Shown: positions 35,109 through 44,283, counted from the stretch's first letter. The stretch: DNA of 64,000 nucleotides from Polynucleobacter sp. 73C-SIWE (GCF_018882465.1 NZ_JACVOK010000001.1:1134188-1198187); one strand, 5' to 3'. Numbers and translations are program-made. The notes: generated by a model not told the origin, from the letters alone.

Positions 35109-35573
35109 ATGGCTCGCATCGACTTTCATAGCAATGTAGCTGATAAGCTGGAATACGTCTGTCGTTTAACGCGCAAAATTTGGAGCGCTACTGCTGTAGG
35201 TCAACCTGTGCGCAATATCATCATGGTTGGCGAGAAAGCTGACCTCAAAAAATTAGATGAGCTACTTTGGACTTTCAGTGGTACTGATTTTTTACCGCAT
35301 TGCTTTATCGATGATGAAGCTGCAGCTGATACTCCGATAGTCTTGACCGATGATTTTGCTTCTCCAGACCTAGCGGGGGTGCCTCATGCCGATGTCATGA
35401 TTCATCTAGGAATGCGAATGCCCCAAGATGTAGCCGCATTAGTTGCCCGCTTCCCTCGCATTGTTGAGGTGGTTACAGTTGATGAGGCAGAGCGCCTAGC
35501 AGGGCGCGAGCGTTATAAGGCGTATCGCGACCTTGGTCACGAGCTGCATAATTTTGACCAATCAAAGAGTTAA
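35109..35573 (+). CDS. holC: DNA polymerase III chi subunit
   Basis: A 154-residue chi subunit that links the clamp loader to single-strand binding protein. It begins ARIDFHSNVADKLEYVCRLTRKIW, then VGEKADLKKLDELLWTFSGTDFLPHCF and PIVLTDDF, the usual HolC pattern; the C-terminal half holds DEAERLAGRERYKAYRDLGHEL. It follows pepA by 14 bases, a classic pepA-holC operon, and lgt starts three bases after its stop. Confidence 0.92.
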   Translation: MARIDFHSNVADKLEYVCRLTRKIWSATAVGQPVRNIIMVGEKADLKKLDELLWTFSGTDFLPHCFIDDEAAADTPIVLTDDFASPDLAGVPHADVMIHLGMRMPQDVAALVARFPRIVEVVTVDEAERLAGRERYKAYRDLGHELHNFDQSKS

Positions 35574-35576
35574 GGT

Positions 35577-36368
35577 ATGTTGATTCATCCCCAGTTTGAT
35601 CCAGCTGCAATTCGCATTGGATCATTTGCGATTCATTGGTATGGCCTGATGTATCTCATGGCCTTTGCACAGTTTTTATTATTAGGTCGTCTACGTATCC
35701 GTGCGCCACGCTATCAAGCATTAGATTGGGGCTATAAGGATTTGGAAGATCTATTATTTGCAGGCGTCTTAGGCGTTGTTCTTGGAGGCCGTCTAGGTTA
35801 TGTCCTGTTTTATATGCCCGGCCATTATCTTACTAACCCTTTAGATATTCTGAAAATTTGGGAAGGCGGCATGTCTTTTCACGGCGGCTTATTGGGCGTC
35901 TTGACTGCCTTGTATTGGTTTGCCAAAAAACGGAACACTACTTTTTTTGTTGTGAGTGATTTGGTAGCGCCTCTAGTGCCCTTTGGTTTGGCCTTTGGTC
36001 GCTTAGGCAACTTTATTAATGGCGAGTTGTGGGGGCGTCCTACAGATCTGCCTTGGGCCATGGTGTTTCCGCTGGTCGATAGCATCCCGCGCCACCCATC
36101 TCAAATTTACCAATTTCTGGGCGAAGGTATTTTGTTGGGGGTGGTGCTGTGGATTTACTCTGGCAAGCAGCATCGTGTAGGTCAGGTCTCAGGACTTTTC
36201 TTATTGGGTTATGGCGTCTGTCGCTTCCTAGCGGAATATGCGCGTGAACCAGATGCCTTTCTCGGGCTGCTAGGCTTGGGTTTATCAATGGGGCAATGGT
36301 TATGTTTGCCGATGATGCTCTTCGGTGTTTACCTCATGACGGCATTTAAATCTAAGTTCAACGCATAA
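35577..36368 (+). CDS. lgt: Prolipoprotein diacylglyceryl transferase
   Basis: A 263-residue inner-membrane enzyme that adds diacylglycerol to the lipobox cysteine of prolipoproteins, with seven helices. Conserved blocks are [25 protein letters not shown], the HGGLLG motif (here [11 protein letters not shown]), the Lgt signature [21 protein letters not shown] with the essential Asn and Arg, and [13 protein letters not shown]. It closes the pepA-holC-lgt cluster; the next gene starts after 153 bases with its own upstream region. Confidence 0.97.
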   Translation: MLIHPQFDPAAIRIGSFAIHWYGLMYLMAFAQFLLLGRLRIRAPRYQALDWGYKDLEDLLFAGVLGVVLGGRLGYVLFYMPGHYLTNPLDILKIWEGGMSFHGGLLGVLTALYWFAKKRNTTFFVVSDLVAPLVPFGLAFGRLGNFINGELWGRPTDLPWAMVFPLVDSIPRHPSQIYQFLGEGILLGVVLWIYSGKQHRVGQVSGLFLLGYGVCRFLAEYAREPDAFLGLLGLGLSMGQWLCLPMMLFGVYLMTAFKSKFNA

Positions 36369-36521
36369 AAAATGCCTCAGGCTTCAAGTAGTTATGTTGC
36401 AACGCAATAATATCTAAATACCTATATTCTCTAGATACAATCACAGCTTCATTGATTTCCTTGCCTTTGCAGGAATACATTGATTTATGGATTTTGTAGG
36501 TAGTATTTCTGAAAAGACCTC

Positions 36522-37826
36522 ATGCTTGAAAAGTTAGCAAAAGCCCGATATTTTTCGCGCGTTACCGGTGCGGTCAATCGCCTCATTTCTGAGCGCGGCG
36601 AGTCTAATGCCGTCAGTATGGCTGATGAGGTCATTGATAACTATCGTAAGTTATCTAAAGATCAGCACGCAAAGTTTTTTACTTTCTTATTTCAAAAACT
36701 CAATCCAGACCCTGCAGCAGTAATGGCTGCAGCGCAAAATTTTTCTGCGGAAGGTAATGCTCGCAACTATATTAAATTGCAGCGGGTTGCTGAGCCACCA
36801 CGACAAGAATTGTTTCGTCGCCTAAATCGCGCAACAGATGGTACTGCTGCATTAGTGGCCATGCGTCGTGATCTTTTGCAACTACTAGATAAACAGCCTG
36901 AGTTAACTGCCGTAGATTTTGACTTACGCCACCTGCTTTCTTCCTGGTTTAATCCTGGCTTTTTGAAGATGCATCGGGTTGATTGGAAATCGCCTGCAGA
37001 GGTCTTAGAAAAACTCATTCAACATGAAGCGGTACATGCGATTGATGGCTGGGATGACCTGCGCCGCCGCCTGCAGCCTGATCGCAGATGCTTTGCCTTC
37101 TTTCATCCTCAGTTACCCAATGAGCCATTGATCTTCGTTGAGGTGGCATTGCTGCCTGAGATCCCCGCAGTGATTACGCCGCTTGTGGATAAAAAAGCAG
37201 AAACAGTTCATCAAACCTCTAATTACAAAGTAGCAGCCTTTTATTCCATCAGTAACTGCGAACCTGGATTACGCGGCGTCTCTATGGGTAACTTCTTAAT
37301 TAAGCGGGTTGCTGAGCAATTGCATGCAGAGTTTCCTGGCCTAAAAACTTTTGTGACCTTGTCACCCATTCCTGGATTTATTGACTGGGTAGCTAGCGGT
37401 GCTGATATTGGTGGTGAAAAAGCCAGCGTACAACTCAAGCCTGCCATTAGAACTGCACGCGAGCAGGCACTAGAAATTATCGGTCTAGAGAAGCGGTCTT
37501 GGACTGAGCGCTTAAGTTCTGGATGGCATCCTGATAATGCGACTGAAAAAGAAAAATCTGCATTAATGTGTCTGGCGAGTATTTATTTAGGTCTTGGTTC
37601 TGCTGGCCGTAATGGCAATCCGGTGGCTAAGTTTCACCTAGGCAATGGAGCAAGATTGCATCAAATTAATTGGGCAGGAGACCTTTCTCGCAAAGGCTTA
37701 CGCCAATCAGCGGCATTAATGGTTAACTATCTATACGATCTTTCTTCCGTAGAGGAAAACCACGAGCGGTTTACCCTGGGGGAGATTGATTATTCAAGGG
37801 CGGTGGGCCGTTTAATGACCCCCTGA
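36522..37826 (+). CDS. Malonyl-CoA decarboxylase
   Basis: A 434-residue malonyl-CoA decarboxylase of the eukaryote-like MCD/MatA family: malonyl-CoA to acetyl-CoA and CO2. An N-terminal four-helix region is followed by the GNAT-like catalytic domain with FFHPQLPNEPLIFVEVAL, FYSISNCEPGLRGVSMGNFL and VTLSPIPGFIDW, the last holding the Ser-Pro site next to conserved His/Ser residues, and KFHLGNGARLHQINW. It heads a malonate module with a Bug-type binding protein and malonyl-CoA synthetase. The 153 bases before it hold no gene and no terminator that I recognise. Confidence 0.93.
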   Translation: MLEKLAKARYFSRVTGAVNRLISERGESNAVSMADEVIDNYRKLSKDQHAKFFTFLFQKLNPDPAAVMAAAQNFSAEGNARNYIKLQRVAEPPRQELFRRLNRATDGTAALVAMRRDLLQLLDKQPELTAVDFDLRHLLSSWFNPGFLKMHRVDWKSPAEVLEKLIQHEAVHAIDGWDDLRRRLQPDRRCFAFFHPQLPNEPLIFVEVALLPEIPAVITPLVDKKAETVHQTSNYKVAAFYSISNCEPGLRGVSMGNFLIKRVAEQLHAEFPGLKTFVTLSPIPGFIDWVASGADIGGEKASVQLKPAIRTAREQALEIIGLEKRSWTERLSSGWHPDNATEKEKSALMCLASIYLGLGSAGRNGNPVAKFHLGNGARLHQINWAGDLSRKGLRQSAALMVNYLYDLSSVEENHERFTLGEIDYSRAVGRLMTP

Positions 37827-37990
37827 TGAGGAGTTTTGGAGGAGACTTACCAAGGCAGAGTTCGTAGAGTATTCGTCTTGGGCCTAGATGGAGTAAGCTT
37901 GTCGGCATAAAGTAGTAATAAAGAAGGTTTTATTAATGTAGCAATCTTGAATATATAGCCGATAAAAACGGCAAGTGGAGGAGACAAAAA

Positions 37991-38974
37991 ATGTTGAAGC
38001 AATTGAGATTTGCAAGCCTGGTAAAGCAGGCTCTATTATTGGTTTGTGCTGCACCTTTAGTGGTAATGGCTCAAGAATGGCCAGTAAAACAAGTTACGTT
38101 CCTAAACCCGTTCCCTGCTGGAGGCGGAACTGATGCCTTTGCAAGACCTTTGGCTGCCCAGTTAACCGAGCAGCTTGGCAAACAATTTATCATCGACAAT
38201 CGTGGTGGTGCTGGGGGCACAGTTGGCGCCTCGGTTGCTGCAAAAGCAGCCCCAGATGGTTACACCTGGTTCATTGGTGCAACACATCACACTATTGCGC
38301 CATCAATGTACAAGAACCTCGATTACGACATTGAGAAAAGTTTTATTCCAGTAGCCATGTTGGCAAACGTTCCCCAGGTATTAGTGGTGAACCCGCAGCG
38401 TGTTAGCGCTCGTAATGCTAAGGAATTCATTGATCTGATGAAGAAGAATCCTGGCAAATATAACTTTGCTAGTGCTGGTAGCGGTACCGTCCATCACCTG
38501 GCTGGCGAGCTCTTTAAGATTCAAACTGGTACCTTCATTACCCATATTCCCTACCGTGGTGCCGGTCCTGCAATGAACGACTTGCTTGCAGGTCAGATTG
38601 ATTTAGAGTTTGATGGCTTAGCTACTTCAGCACCCCAAATTAATGCTGGGAAGTTGGTGGCAATTGCTGTAGCCTCAAACAAACGTTCACCTGCCATTCC
38701 AAATGTACCTACATTCCAAGAGGCGGGCTTGCCAGACTATGTTGTCTCAACTTGGTACTCAATTTTTGCCCCAGCAGGCACTCCTAAGCCCATCGTCGAT
38801 AAGATGATTGCTGAGGTTCAAAAAGCGCTTAATACTCCTAAGCTCAAAGCAATTTGGGAAAAGAATGGATCTGATACTCCTAACCTCTATGGCGAGGCTT
38901 TTGGTAAGCAGGTAAGTGCTGACGTTACTCGTTGGTCTTCAGTGGTTAAGAAATCTGGCGCTACCCTAGACTGA
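37991..38974 (+). CDS. Bug-family (tripartite tricarboxylate transporter) substrate-binding protein
   Basis: A 327-residue periplasmic protein with a Sec signal peptide (basic start, hydrophobic core to about residue 25, cleavage near VMA-QEWP). Typical Bug/TctC features are PVKQVTFLNPFPAGGGTDA, IIDNRGGAGGTVGA, AKAAPDGYTW, HIPYRGAGPAMNDLLAGQID and PNVPTFQEAGLP. Bug proteins bind carboxylates, amides or vitamins. Its place between malonyl-CoA decarboxylase and malonyl-CoA synthetase suggests malonate or a related dicarboxylate. No TctA/TctB membrane genes are adjacent, so it must use a permease encoded elsewhere. A good ribosome binding site (GGAGGAG) precedes the start. Confidence 0.92.
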   Translation: MLKQLRFASLVKQALLLVCAAPLVVMAQEWPVKQVTFLNPFPAGGGTDAFARPLAAQLTEQLGKQFIIDNRGGAGGTVGASVAAKAAPDGYTWFIGATHHTIAPSMYKNLDYDIEKSFIPVAMLANVPQVLVVNPQRVSARNAKEFIDLMKKNPGKYNFASAGSGTVHHLAGELFKIQTGTFITHIPYRGAGPAMNDLLAGQIDLEFDGLATSAPQINAGKLVAIAVASNKRSPAIPNVPTFQEAGLPDYVVSTWYSIFAPAGTPKPIVDKMIAEVQKALNTPKLKAIWEKNGSDTPNLYGEAFGKQVSADVTRWSSVVKKSGATLD

Positions 38975-39012
38975 TCTATCGCTGCAATTACTAGACTGTA
39001 TTCGGGGCCTTA

Positions 39013-40536
39013 ATGAATTTATATTCTTTACTGGAAAAGGGATTTCCAAAAGATAAGAAAACATGCGCGTTAGAAACGCATGATGGTTTGTATTACTCCT
39101 GGGCTGACCTTGAGGGTGCCACCGCCAAGATGGCAAACCTTCTCAAGAGTCTTAAGCTGCCTGCTGGTTCTCGGGTTGCTGTCCAGGTCGAGAAATCTCC
39201 TGAGGCTCTCTTTTTGTATTTAGCTACGATTCGTGCCGGCTATGTTTATCTGCCGCTTAATACTGCCTATCAGTCCGCTGAAATCCAGTACTTTTTGGAG
39301 AATGCTGAGCCAGCAGTAGTGGTGTGCAGTAGTAAGAATTATTCTTGGGTATCTAAGGCAGCCGCCAAAGCGGGCACCAAGCATGTCTTTACCCTCGATG
39401 AAAATCGTACAGGGACATTGCTGGAGCGTGCAGGCGGTTTGAGTGATAAGTTCTCAACGGTCTCCGCTAAGGATGATGACCTCGCAGCCATTCTATATAC
39501 CTCAGGCACTACTGGCCGTAGCAAGGGCGCGATGTTGACGCATAAAAACTTGGGTAGTAATGCTCAAGTTTTACAAAAATTCTGGGGTTGGAAAAAAGGT
39601 GATGTGCTGCTACATGCATTGCCTATTTTCCACGTTCATGGATTATTTGTCGCAGCTCATGGTGCATTGGTTAACGGAAGCAAGATGATTTGGTTGCCAC
39701 GTTTAGATACGGCTCAACTGATTAAGCATATGCCTGCATCCACAGTAATGATGGGCGTGCCTACTTTCTATGTACGTTTGTTGGCTGACAAAGGTTTTAA
39801 CAAGAAGGTGGCGCGTAATATGCGCTTGTTCATTTCTGGTTCAGCGCCATTATTGACAGAAACATTTAATACCTTCAAGCAAGTAATTGGTCAGCCAATC
39901 TTGGAGCGTTACGGTATGAGTGAAACAGTCATGTTAGTTTCTAATCCGTATAAGGGTGCTCGTGTCGGCGGTTCTGTTGGCTTGCCATTGCCTGGTGTCA
40001 AGGTAAGGGTTGTGAATGAAAATAATAAGCCATGTGGTGTAGACGAAATTGGTAGCATCCAAGTCAAAGGCCCAAACATATTTAAGGGCTACTGGCGCAT
40101 GCCTGAGAAAACTGCAGAAGAATTTACGAAAGACGGCTGGTTTAAGACTGGTGACGTTGGACGTTGGGGTGGCGATGCCAATGGCGGCAAAGCGCCAAAA
40201 GACTACTTATGCATCGTTGGTCGCAGTAAGGATCTCATTATTTCTGGTGGTTACAACGTATATCCAAAAGAAATCGAAGGCTTTATTGACGACATGGATG
40301 GTGTAGATGAGAGTGCCGTGATTGGCATTCCGCATCCTGACTTTGGCGAGGCTGTCATGGCGATAGTGGTGCCTAAAGCTGGCGCGAAGTTAAATGCAGA
40401 AGCAATGATTGCAACACTCAAAACGCAGATTGCTAATTTTAAGATTCCAAAGCGCTTGGAAATTGTTGCTGACTTACCGCGTAATGCTATGGGTAAGGTA
40501 CAAAAGAATATCTTGCGTCAGCAGTACACGCAGTAA
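39013..40536 (+). CDS. matB: Malonyl-CoA synthetase (MatB-like acyl-CoA ligase)
   Basis: A 507-residue ANL-superfamily ligase: malonate, ATP and CoA to malonyl-CoA. Motifs are AILYTSGTTGRSKGAMLTHK (P-loop), HALPIFHVHGLFVA, LERYGMSETVM, FKTGDVGRWG, and NAMGKVQKN with the catalytic Lys. HVHGLFVA and PMSETxM-type segments are those of MatB, where an Arg in the adjacent pocket binds the second carboxylate. With the decarboxylase at 36522 it completes malonate to acetyl-CoA. It ends exactly where the convergent TSUP gene ends. The malonate specificity is supported mainly by context. Confidence 0.92.
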   Translation: MNLYSLLEKGFPKDKKTCALETHDGLYYSWADLEGATAKMANLLKSLKLPAGSRVAVQVEKSPEALFLYLATIRAGYVYLPLNTAYQSAEIQYFLENAEPAVVVCSSKNYSWVSKAAAKAGTKHVFTLDENRTGTLLERAGGLSDKFSTVSAKDDDLAAILYTSGTTGRSKGAMLTHKNLGSNAQVLQKFWGWKKGDVLLHALPIFHVHGLFVAAHGALVNGSKMIWLPRLDTAQLIKHMPASTVMMGVPTFYVRLLADKGFNKKVARNMRLFISGSAPLLTETFNTFKQVIGQPILERYGMSETVMLVSNPYKGARVGGSVGLPLPGVKVRVVNENNKPCGVDEIGSIQVKGPNIFKGYWRMPEKTAEEFTKDGWFKTGDVGRWGGDANGGKAPKDYLCIVGRSKDLIISGGYNVYPKEIEGFIDDMDGVDESAVIGIPHPDFGEAVMAIVVPKAGAKLNAEAMIATLKTQIANFKIPKRLEIVADLPRNAMGKVQKNILRQQYTQ

Positions 40537-41355
40537 TTAGAAGCCAAATGCCTTGCGGCTTTCATTGAACATGAACGCTGCAAGGAAAAACAACATGACG
40601 CCGAAGATGCGTTTGAGCTGAGCAACATTAAGCTTGCGCGCCATCTTGGCTCCTAGTGGAGCAGTGAAGATGCTGACTGCCACGATGCATGCAACGGCTG
40701 GCACGTATACAAAACCTAATGATCCAGTAGGAAGGTTGGGGTAGTCCCAGCTACCATACATATAACCTATGGTTGCTGCTGCTGCAATCGGAAATCCTAA
40801 GCCAGAAGAGCTTGCCATTGCAACGTGGGGTTTAACGTTGCACCAAAGCATAAAGGGTACCGTAATAAATGCGCCGCCTGCGCCAACTAAACTGGATAGG
40901 CAACCCGCAAAGGCTCCGAATGAAAATAATCCTAGTTTGCCTGGTAACTCACGACCAGCCCCCGGCTTTTTATTGAGAATCATCTGAATAGAAGTATAAA
41001 CAATGAAGATGGCAAAAAAGAGAGATAGCCATGAAGTATTGAGCGCCTCAAAAATTTCACTTCCACCAATGAGACTCCCTGCAACCAATCCAGGGCTAAA
41101 TGCAGCAACCAGCTTCCAATCAATCGAGCCATGTTTGTGATGCGCCCAAATTGCAGAGGTTGTTGTAAATAGTATGGTAGCCATTCCGGTTGCAATTGCC
41201 ATGTGCACGATGACGCTTTGATCAAAATTCAGATGATTGAACACTAAGATCATGAAGGGCACGAGGATCATGCCGCCACCGATGCCAAGAAGCCCCGCCA
41301 GAAAGCCTGCGATGCTACCGCATAGCATAAGCATTGCAATATCAGTTAGTAACAT
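40537..41355 (-). CDS. TSUP (TauE/SafE) family anion permease
   Basis: A 272-residue membrane protein with seven or eight helices in two repeats. GSIAGFLAGLLGIGGGMILVPFM and its internal repeat SFGAFAGCLSSLVGAGGAFITVPFM are the TauE/SafE signature. Members carry sulfite, sulfoacetate or other organic anions, mostly outward; the substrate cannot be assigned. The ATG at 41355 is two bases after the predicted 6S RNA 3' end, and its ribosome binding site (GGGGA) lies inside the 6S closing stem; Met8 (41334) is an alternative start. It is convergent with matB with no gap. Confidence 0.87.
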   Translation of the reverse strand: MLLTDIAMLMLCGSIAGFLAGLLGIGGGMILVPFMILVFNHLNFDQSVIVHMAIATGMATILFTTTSAIWAHHKHGSIDWKLVAAFSPGLVAGSLIGGSEIFEALNTSWLSLFFAIFIVYTSIQMILNKKPGAGRELPGKLGLFSFGAFAGCLSSLVGAGGAFITVPFMLWCNVKPHVAMASSSGLGFPIAAAATIGYMYGSWDYPNLPTGSLGFVYVPAVACIVAVSIFTAPLGAKMARKLNVAQLKRIFGVMLFFLAAFMFNESRKAFGF

Positions 41356-41356
41356 G

Positions 41357-41558
41357 AATTCCCCGCCTTGGCCGCTAGGCCGTCATCCTGAACCCTAAGG
41401 TTCAAGGTGGAACGGCTACTCTGTTTCGGGTGCATTAAGTGATTCAGGGAGTAACCAAGTCTAAGTTGGCACTGTGAATCAGCAAAACGCTCACGCCCAC
41501 AAGGTAAAGATCGTTCCGGATGCTTGCGCATCGGTTCAAGGAACTATTGGCCTTGGCG
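41357..41558 (-). ncRNA. ssrS: 6S RNA
   Basis: A 6S RNA on the minus strand, about 200 nt, which mimics an open promoter and sequesters sigma70 RNA polymerase. The 3' half reads CACCTTGAAC, then AGGGTTCAGG, GACGGCCTAGCGGC and GGCGGGGAAT, matching in order the 3' half of E. coli 6S. The 5' strand CGCCAAGGCC pairs with GGCCAAGGCG at the 3' end across a small AA/AA internal loop, as in the closing stem of this RNA. It lies directly after zapA on the same strand, the conserved locus in proteobacteria. The 5' end overlaps the last 23 bases of zapA. Ends are estimates. Confidence 0.87.
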
Positions 41559-41892
41559 AACCAGGCAGGGAAAGGGTTTGCATCAAAGCATCTACTTGAT
41601 CTTCAAGGGTATGGATTTCTGCTTGAAGTCTTGCAACTTCATCAGAACTTACATTAGAAGGAGGGCTTTGTTGCGATTGTGTTTGTAGCTTAATAAGATC
41701 ACCAGCAATTTTAAGTGCCGCCATCATACTAGCTCGCTCAATGCTGCGGTTACCGCCACTAATAGCTAATTGAATCTGTTCATCAACCAATACGCATGCT
41801 GCACGAAGCAAAGACTCGTGTTCTGTGCTGGTAGCAAGAGTAATCTTTTGTCCAGCTAGGGTTACTTCAATGCGTTGTTGGCTCACTATCAT
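41536..41892 (-). CDS. zapA: Cell division protein ZapA
   Basis: A 118-residue FtsZ-ring stabiliser. The start segment QQRIEVTLAGQKITLATSTEHE forms the N-terminal beta-domain typical of ZapA; SIERASMMAALKIAGDLIKLQ is the conserved helix, followed by a coiled coil (VARLQAEIHTLEDQVDALMQTL). I prefer the Met at 41892; an upstream Met at 41925 would give 11 more residues. It overlaps the preceding coiled-coil gene by 26 bases, and its 3' end overlaps the 6S RNA. Confidence 0.88.
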   Translation of the reverse strand: MIVSQQRIEVTLAGQKITLATSTEHESLLRAACVLVDEQIQLAISGGNRSIERASMMAALKIAGDLIKLQTQSQQSPPSNVSSDEVARLQAEIHTLEDQVDALMQTLSLPGSPRPIVP

Positions 41893-42148
41893 CCTCTGCG
41901 TTGGTGGGTGGAATAGCTTCGCCAAGTAAATTCAGTTGGCGGCCATCACTTTGTTCTGGTAAGCGACTCAAGATGTGTTGAATGCGCTTCTGTGCACCCT
42001 CAATTTTTCCCTCAAGCTGAACCCGGTTCTGCGATAGATTTTTAACAGCATCAGAAACTAATGCAATCTTTTCAGATAGGCGTTGAATGGATGCGCTGAG
42101 GGCATCCAGATCTACATCGCCAGAGGAAAGAGGGTTTGGCTCATTCAT
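41867..42148 (-). CDS. Small coiled-coil protein upstream of zapA (ZapB-like)
   Basis: A 93-residue acidic protein with a heptad-rich helix from about residue 15 to 65 (LDALSASIQRLSEKIALVSD and KNLSQNRVQLEGKIEGAQKR) and a disordered tail. It lacks a catalytic motif. A small coiled-coil gene often precedes zapA in betaproteobacteria, and similar proteins have been placed near the ZapB type, so a division-related role is plausible but rests on position. It overlaps zapA. Confidence 0.7.
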   Translation of the reverse strand: MNEPNPLSSGDVDLDALSASIQRLSEKIALVSDAVKNLSQNRVQLEGKIEGAQKRIQHILSRLPEQSDGRQLNLLGEAIPPTNAEDDSEPTTH

Positions 42149-42176
42149 ACTGGCATTGTAGTCTGAAAATAGAGGC

Positions 42177-44132
42177 TTATTTCATGGCGTAGCGCAACCC
42201 TACGAATGCATTAGAGCCTGGGGTGTTATAACCATAACTGAGTTGGTAATCTTTGTTAAAAACGTTATTCCAGCGTGCAAATAGGCTGAGATCTTTTGCT
42301 ACGTCGTAGTTAGCGTAGAGGTTGAAGATGGTGTAGCCGCCCATCCCAGAAGCATCGCCGAGATAGTCATTTCGCCTGCCAGAGAATGTTGCACCAACTC
42401 CAGCTGTCACTTTGGCATAAATATACTCCGCCGCTATATTTCCATACTGCTTTGCTTGTTTTATTAGAGTTGTATCCGAACCCTGGTTAACAGGATTTTG
42501 TTGAGTAAATGAACCCTTCAGATTGAGGCTATTTATCTGGCTCGCTCCACTTAGAGTGAGTCCGGTGATATTGGCGCTTGAAACGTTAGACGCACACCCC
42601 GTGTATGGATTTGTTCCGGCTGGGCAATTTGCTTTACTCACTTGGATGAGGTTTGAGATGGAATTACTGAAAACAACGATGTGCCCCTCGAGCGTAGACT
42701 TTTCGAAATGTAATCCAGCCTCCGTATTTTTACTCTTCTCTGCCTGAACTGCGGGGTTTCCGTAGCCAGGGTAGTAGAGATCATTGAAAGTAGGCGCCCT
42801 AAAGCCAGTTCCATAGTTGATATTAGCGCGCCATTCTTTTGTAAAGAAATAGCCATATGCAGCTGAACCTGTTGTTTGCGGGCCATATCCAGTAATGCTG
42901 TCATTACGAATAGAAAAGTTTGCAATGTTGGATTCACGCTTTAGTTGATAGGCTAAAGCCCCTGAATTTGTATTGCGAGACTGATTAAAGCCAAGTAGCG
43001 GAAATGGAAACTCAGTGGAGTTGTAATTCAACTGACTACTTGAAACAGTTTGCGTTCTTCTCTCAGCTAATACTTGCAAAAGATCTTTACCTAAGCTTAT
43101 ATCGTTTTGCCAGGTATAAATATTTTGTCTTTGATTTAGAGTGCTGTCATACGCAGAGTAATCACCTGAGGTTGGTGAGTGTGTTAGCGCATTACTTGTT
43201 TGTGCGGAAGCTTGCAGCAGACTTTTCCAGGCATCAGTTACTTGATTCTTAGAGTAGAGGCTATAGGTGCCAAGCTGAGAAATTTGATTCTGAACTTGTT
43301 GCAATCCATCTTGACCATTTAGCGCAGGTAGTTGGTTATTGAGTCGACTTTGTAAAAACTGAAGACCAAATTCTTGCCCTTTTTGCCACTCTTGAGACAC
43401 TCTACCTGTCGCACTATCTTGTACATAGCCTGTTCTATTGCCAGGCGTAATGCCATCCTTGTTATTTGACGCGATGGTATTGAATCCCATTGAGAGCGTT
43501 TGGGAGGCCGCTAAGGAGTAGCTAATTTTTTGGTCACCAGTTGTTGAACCATTAATGCTGGCTTCGCTGATGGAAGTTCCATAGGTGCCATACCCAACTG
43601 AGGCATTGAGTTTAGGTGGCCCCTCCCCACGTTTTGTAAAAATCTGAATGACGCCACCAATTGCATCCGCACCATACAAGCTGCTTTGAGGGCCAAAAAT
43701 AATCTCAATGTGATCGATGACATTTAGTGGAATAACTGACCAGTTAGCGCCACCACTAAAGGAGTCATCTACACGAACACCATCAATTAATACTAAAGTT
43801 TGATTATTGGTTGTGCCTCTCAGAAAAACGCTGGAATTCGAGCCGCCACCTCCGTAGCTCGAAATGGTTACCCCTTTTTGTTTTTGTAGCAATTCAACTA
43901 AGGTTGTCTGCCCGGCCTGCTGGATCTCTTCTGGCCCTATGTATACGTTATCTGCCAACACATCACTCGCTTTGGTCGGAGTACGTGTTGCGGTAACAAT
44001 GATCGGATTCATTTGATTTGGAGCTGCTGCTACCGAAACATTGGAGTTATTTTGTGAATACGCTGTACCACTAAGGATGGTTAGACCAGCGCAGAGGAGT
44101 GCGCTAAGTGTGCTACTGAACTGCTGTTTCAT
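42177..44132 (-). CDS. btuB: TonB-dependent cobalamin receptor (BtuB-like)
   Basis: A 651-residue outer-membrane receptor. A signal peptide ends near residue 26 (TAYSQ). A TonB box-like segment lies in NPIIVTATRTPT, followed by the plug domain (LVELLQKQKGVTIS, SVFLRGTTNNQTLVLIDGVRV, IEIIFGPQSSLYGADAIGGVIQI) and a 22-strand barrel with TonB C-terminal blocks such as NYGTGFRAPTFNDLYYPGYGNPAV. Its control by a cobalamin riboswitch, seen in the sequence, is the main reason to call B12 rather than a siderophore. The cell then needs external cobamide, which QueG among others uses. Confidence 0.9.
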   Translation of the reverse strand: MKQQFSSTLSALLCAGLTILSGTAYSQNNSNVSVAAAPNQMNPIIVTATRTPTKASDVLADNVYIGPEEIQQAGQTTLVELLQKQKGVTISSYGGGGSNSSVFLRGTTNNQTLVLIDGVRVDDSFSGGANWSVIPLNVIDHIEIIFGPQSSLYGADAIGGVIQIFTKRGEGPPKLNASVGYGTYGTSISEASINGSTTGDQKISYSLAASQTLSMGFNTIASNNKDGITPGNRTGYVQDSATGRVSQEWQKGQEFGLQFLQSRLNNQLPALNGQDGLQQVQNQISQLGTYSLYSKNQVTDAWKSLLQASAQTSNALTHSPTSGDYSAYDSTLNQRQNIYTWQNDISLGKDLLQVLAERRTQTVSSSQLNYNSTEFPFPLLGFNQSRNTNSGALAYQLKRESNIANFSIRNDSITGYGPQTTGSAAYGYFFTKEWRANINYGTGFRAPTFNDLYYPGYGNPAVQAEKSKNTEAGLHFEKSTLEGHIVVFSNSISNLIQVSKANCPAGTNPYTGCASNVSSANITGLTLSGASQINSLNLKGSFTQQNPVNQGSDTTLIKQAKQYGNIAAEYIYAKVTAGVGATFSGRRNDYLGDASGMGGYTIFNLYANYDVAKDLSLFARWNNVFNKDYQLSYGYNTPGSNAFVGLRYAMK

Positions 44133-44283
44133 GAAATGCTTTCTGTTATCGAATGCCTAGCTCACTTCCCCGTAAGCTGGGTCGAACAGAATTTCACGTG
44201 CGGGGGTTCAGGCGTCAATTTGGCGCGAGATCTTGGGACCAGGCGCTGTCATCGGCGCGCGAAGGTCCCCGTCCGCGAAATTC
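44133..44283 (-). promoter_or_regulatory. Expression platform of the cobalamin riboswitch
   Basis: About 150 nt between the aptamer and the btuB start, with alternative helices. Arm A (44267-44283) can pair with arm B (44189-44206) over 17 positions with about three imperfect ones; part of arm A (GGTCCC, 44264-44269) also matches GGGACC at 44235-44240, so the two helices exclude each other. A third hairpin, 44159-44178, lies close to the start codon. No U-run follows any stem, which favours translational control over termination. Read from the sequence by hand; no folding was computed. Confidence 0.6.

Noticed and set aside
37838..37986. Direct repeat TGGAGGAGAC at the mcd end and before the Bug gene
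   Set aside because: Only ten bases and both are ribosome-binding-site-like; the second is simply the binding site for the Bug gene.
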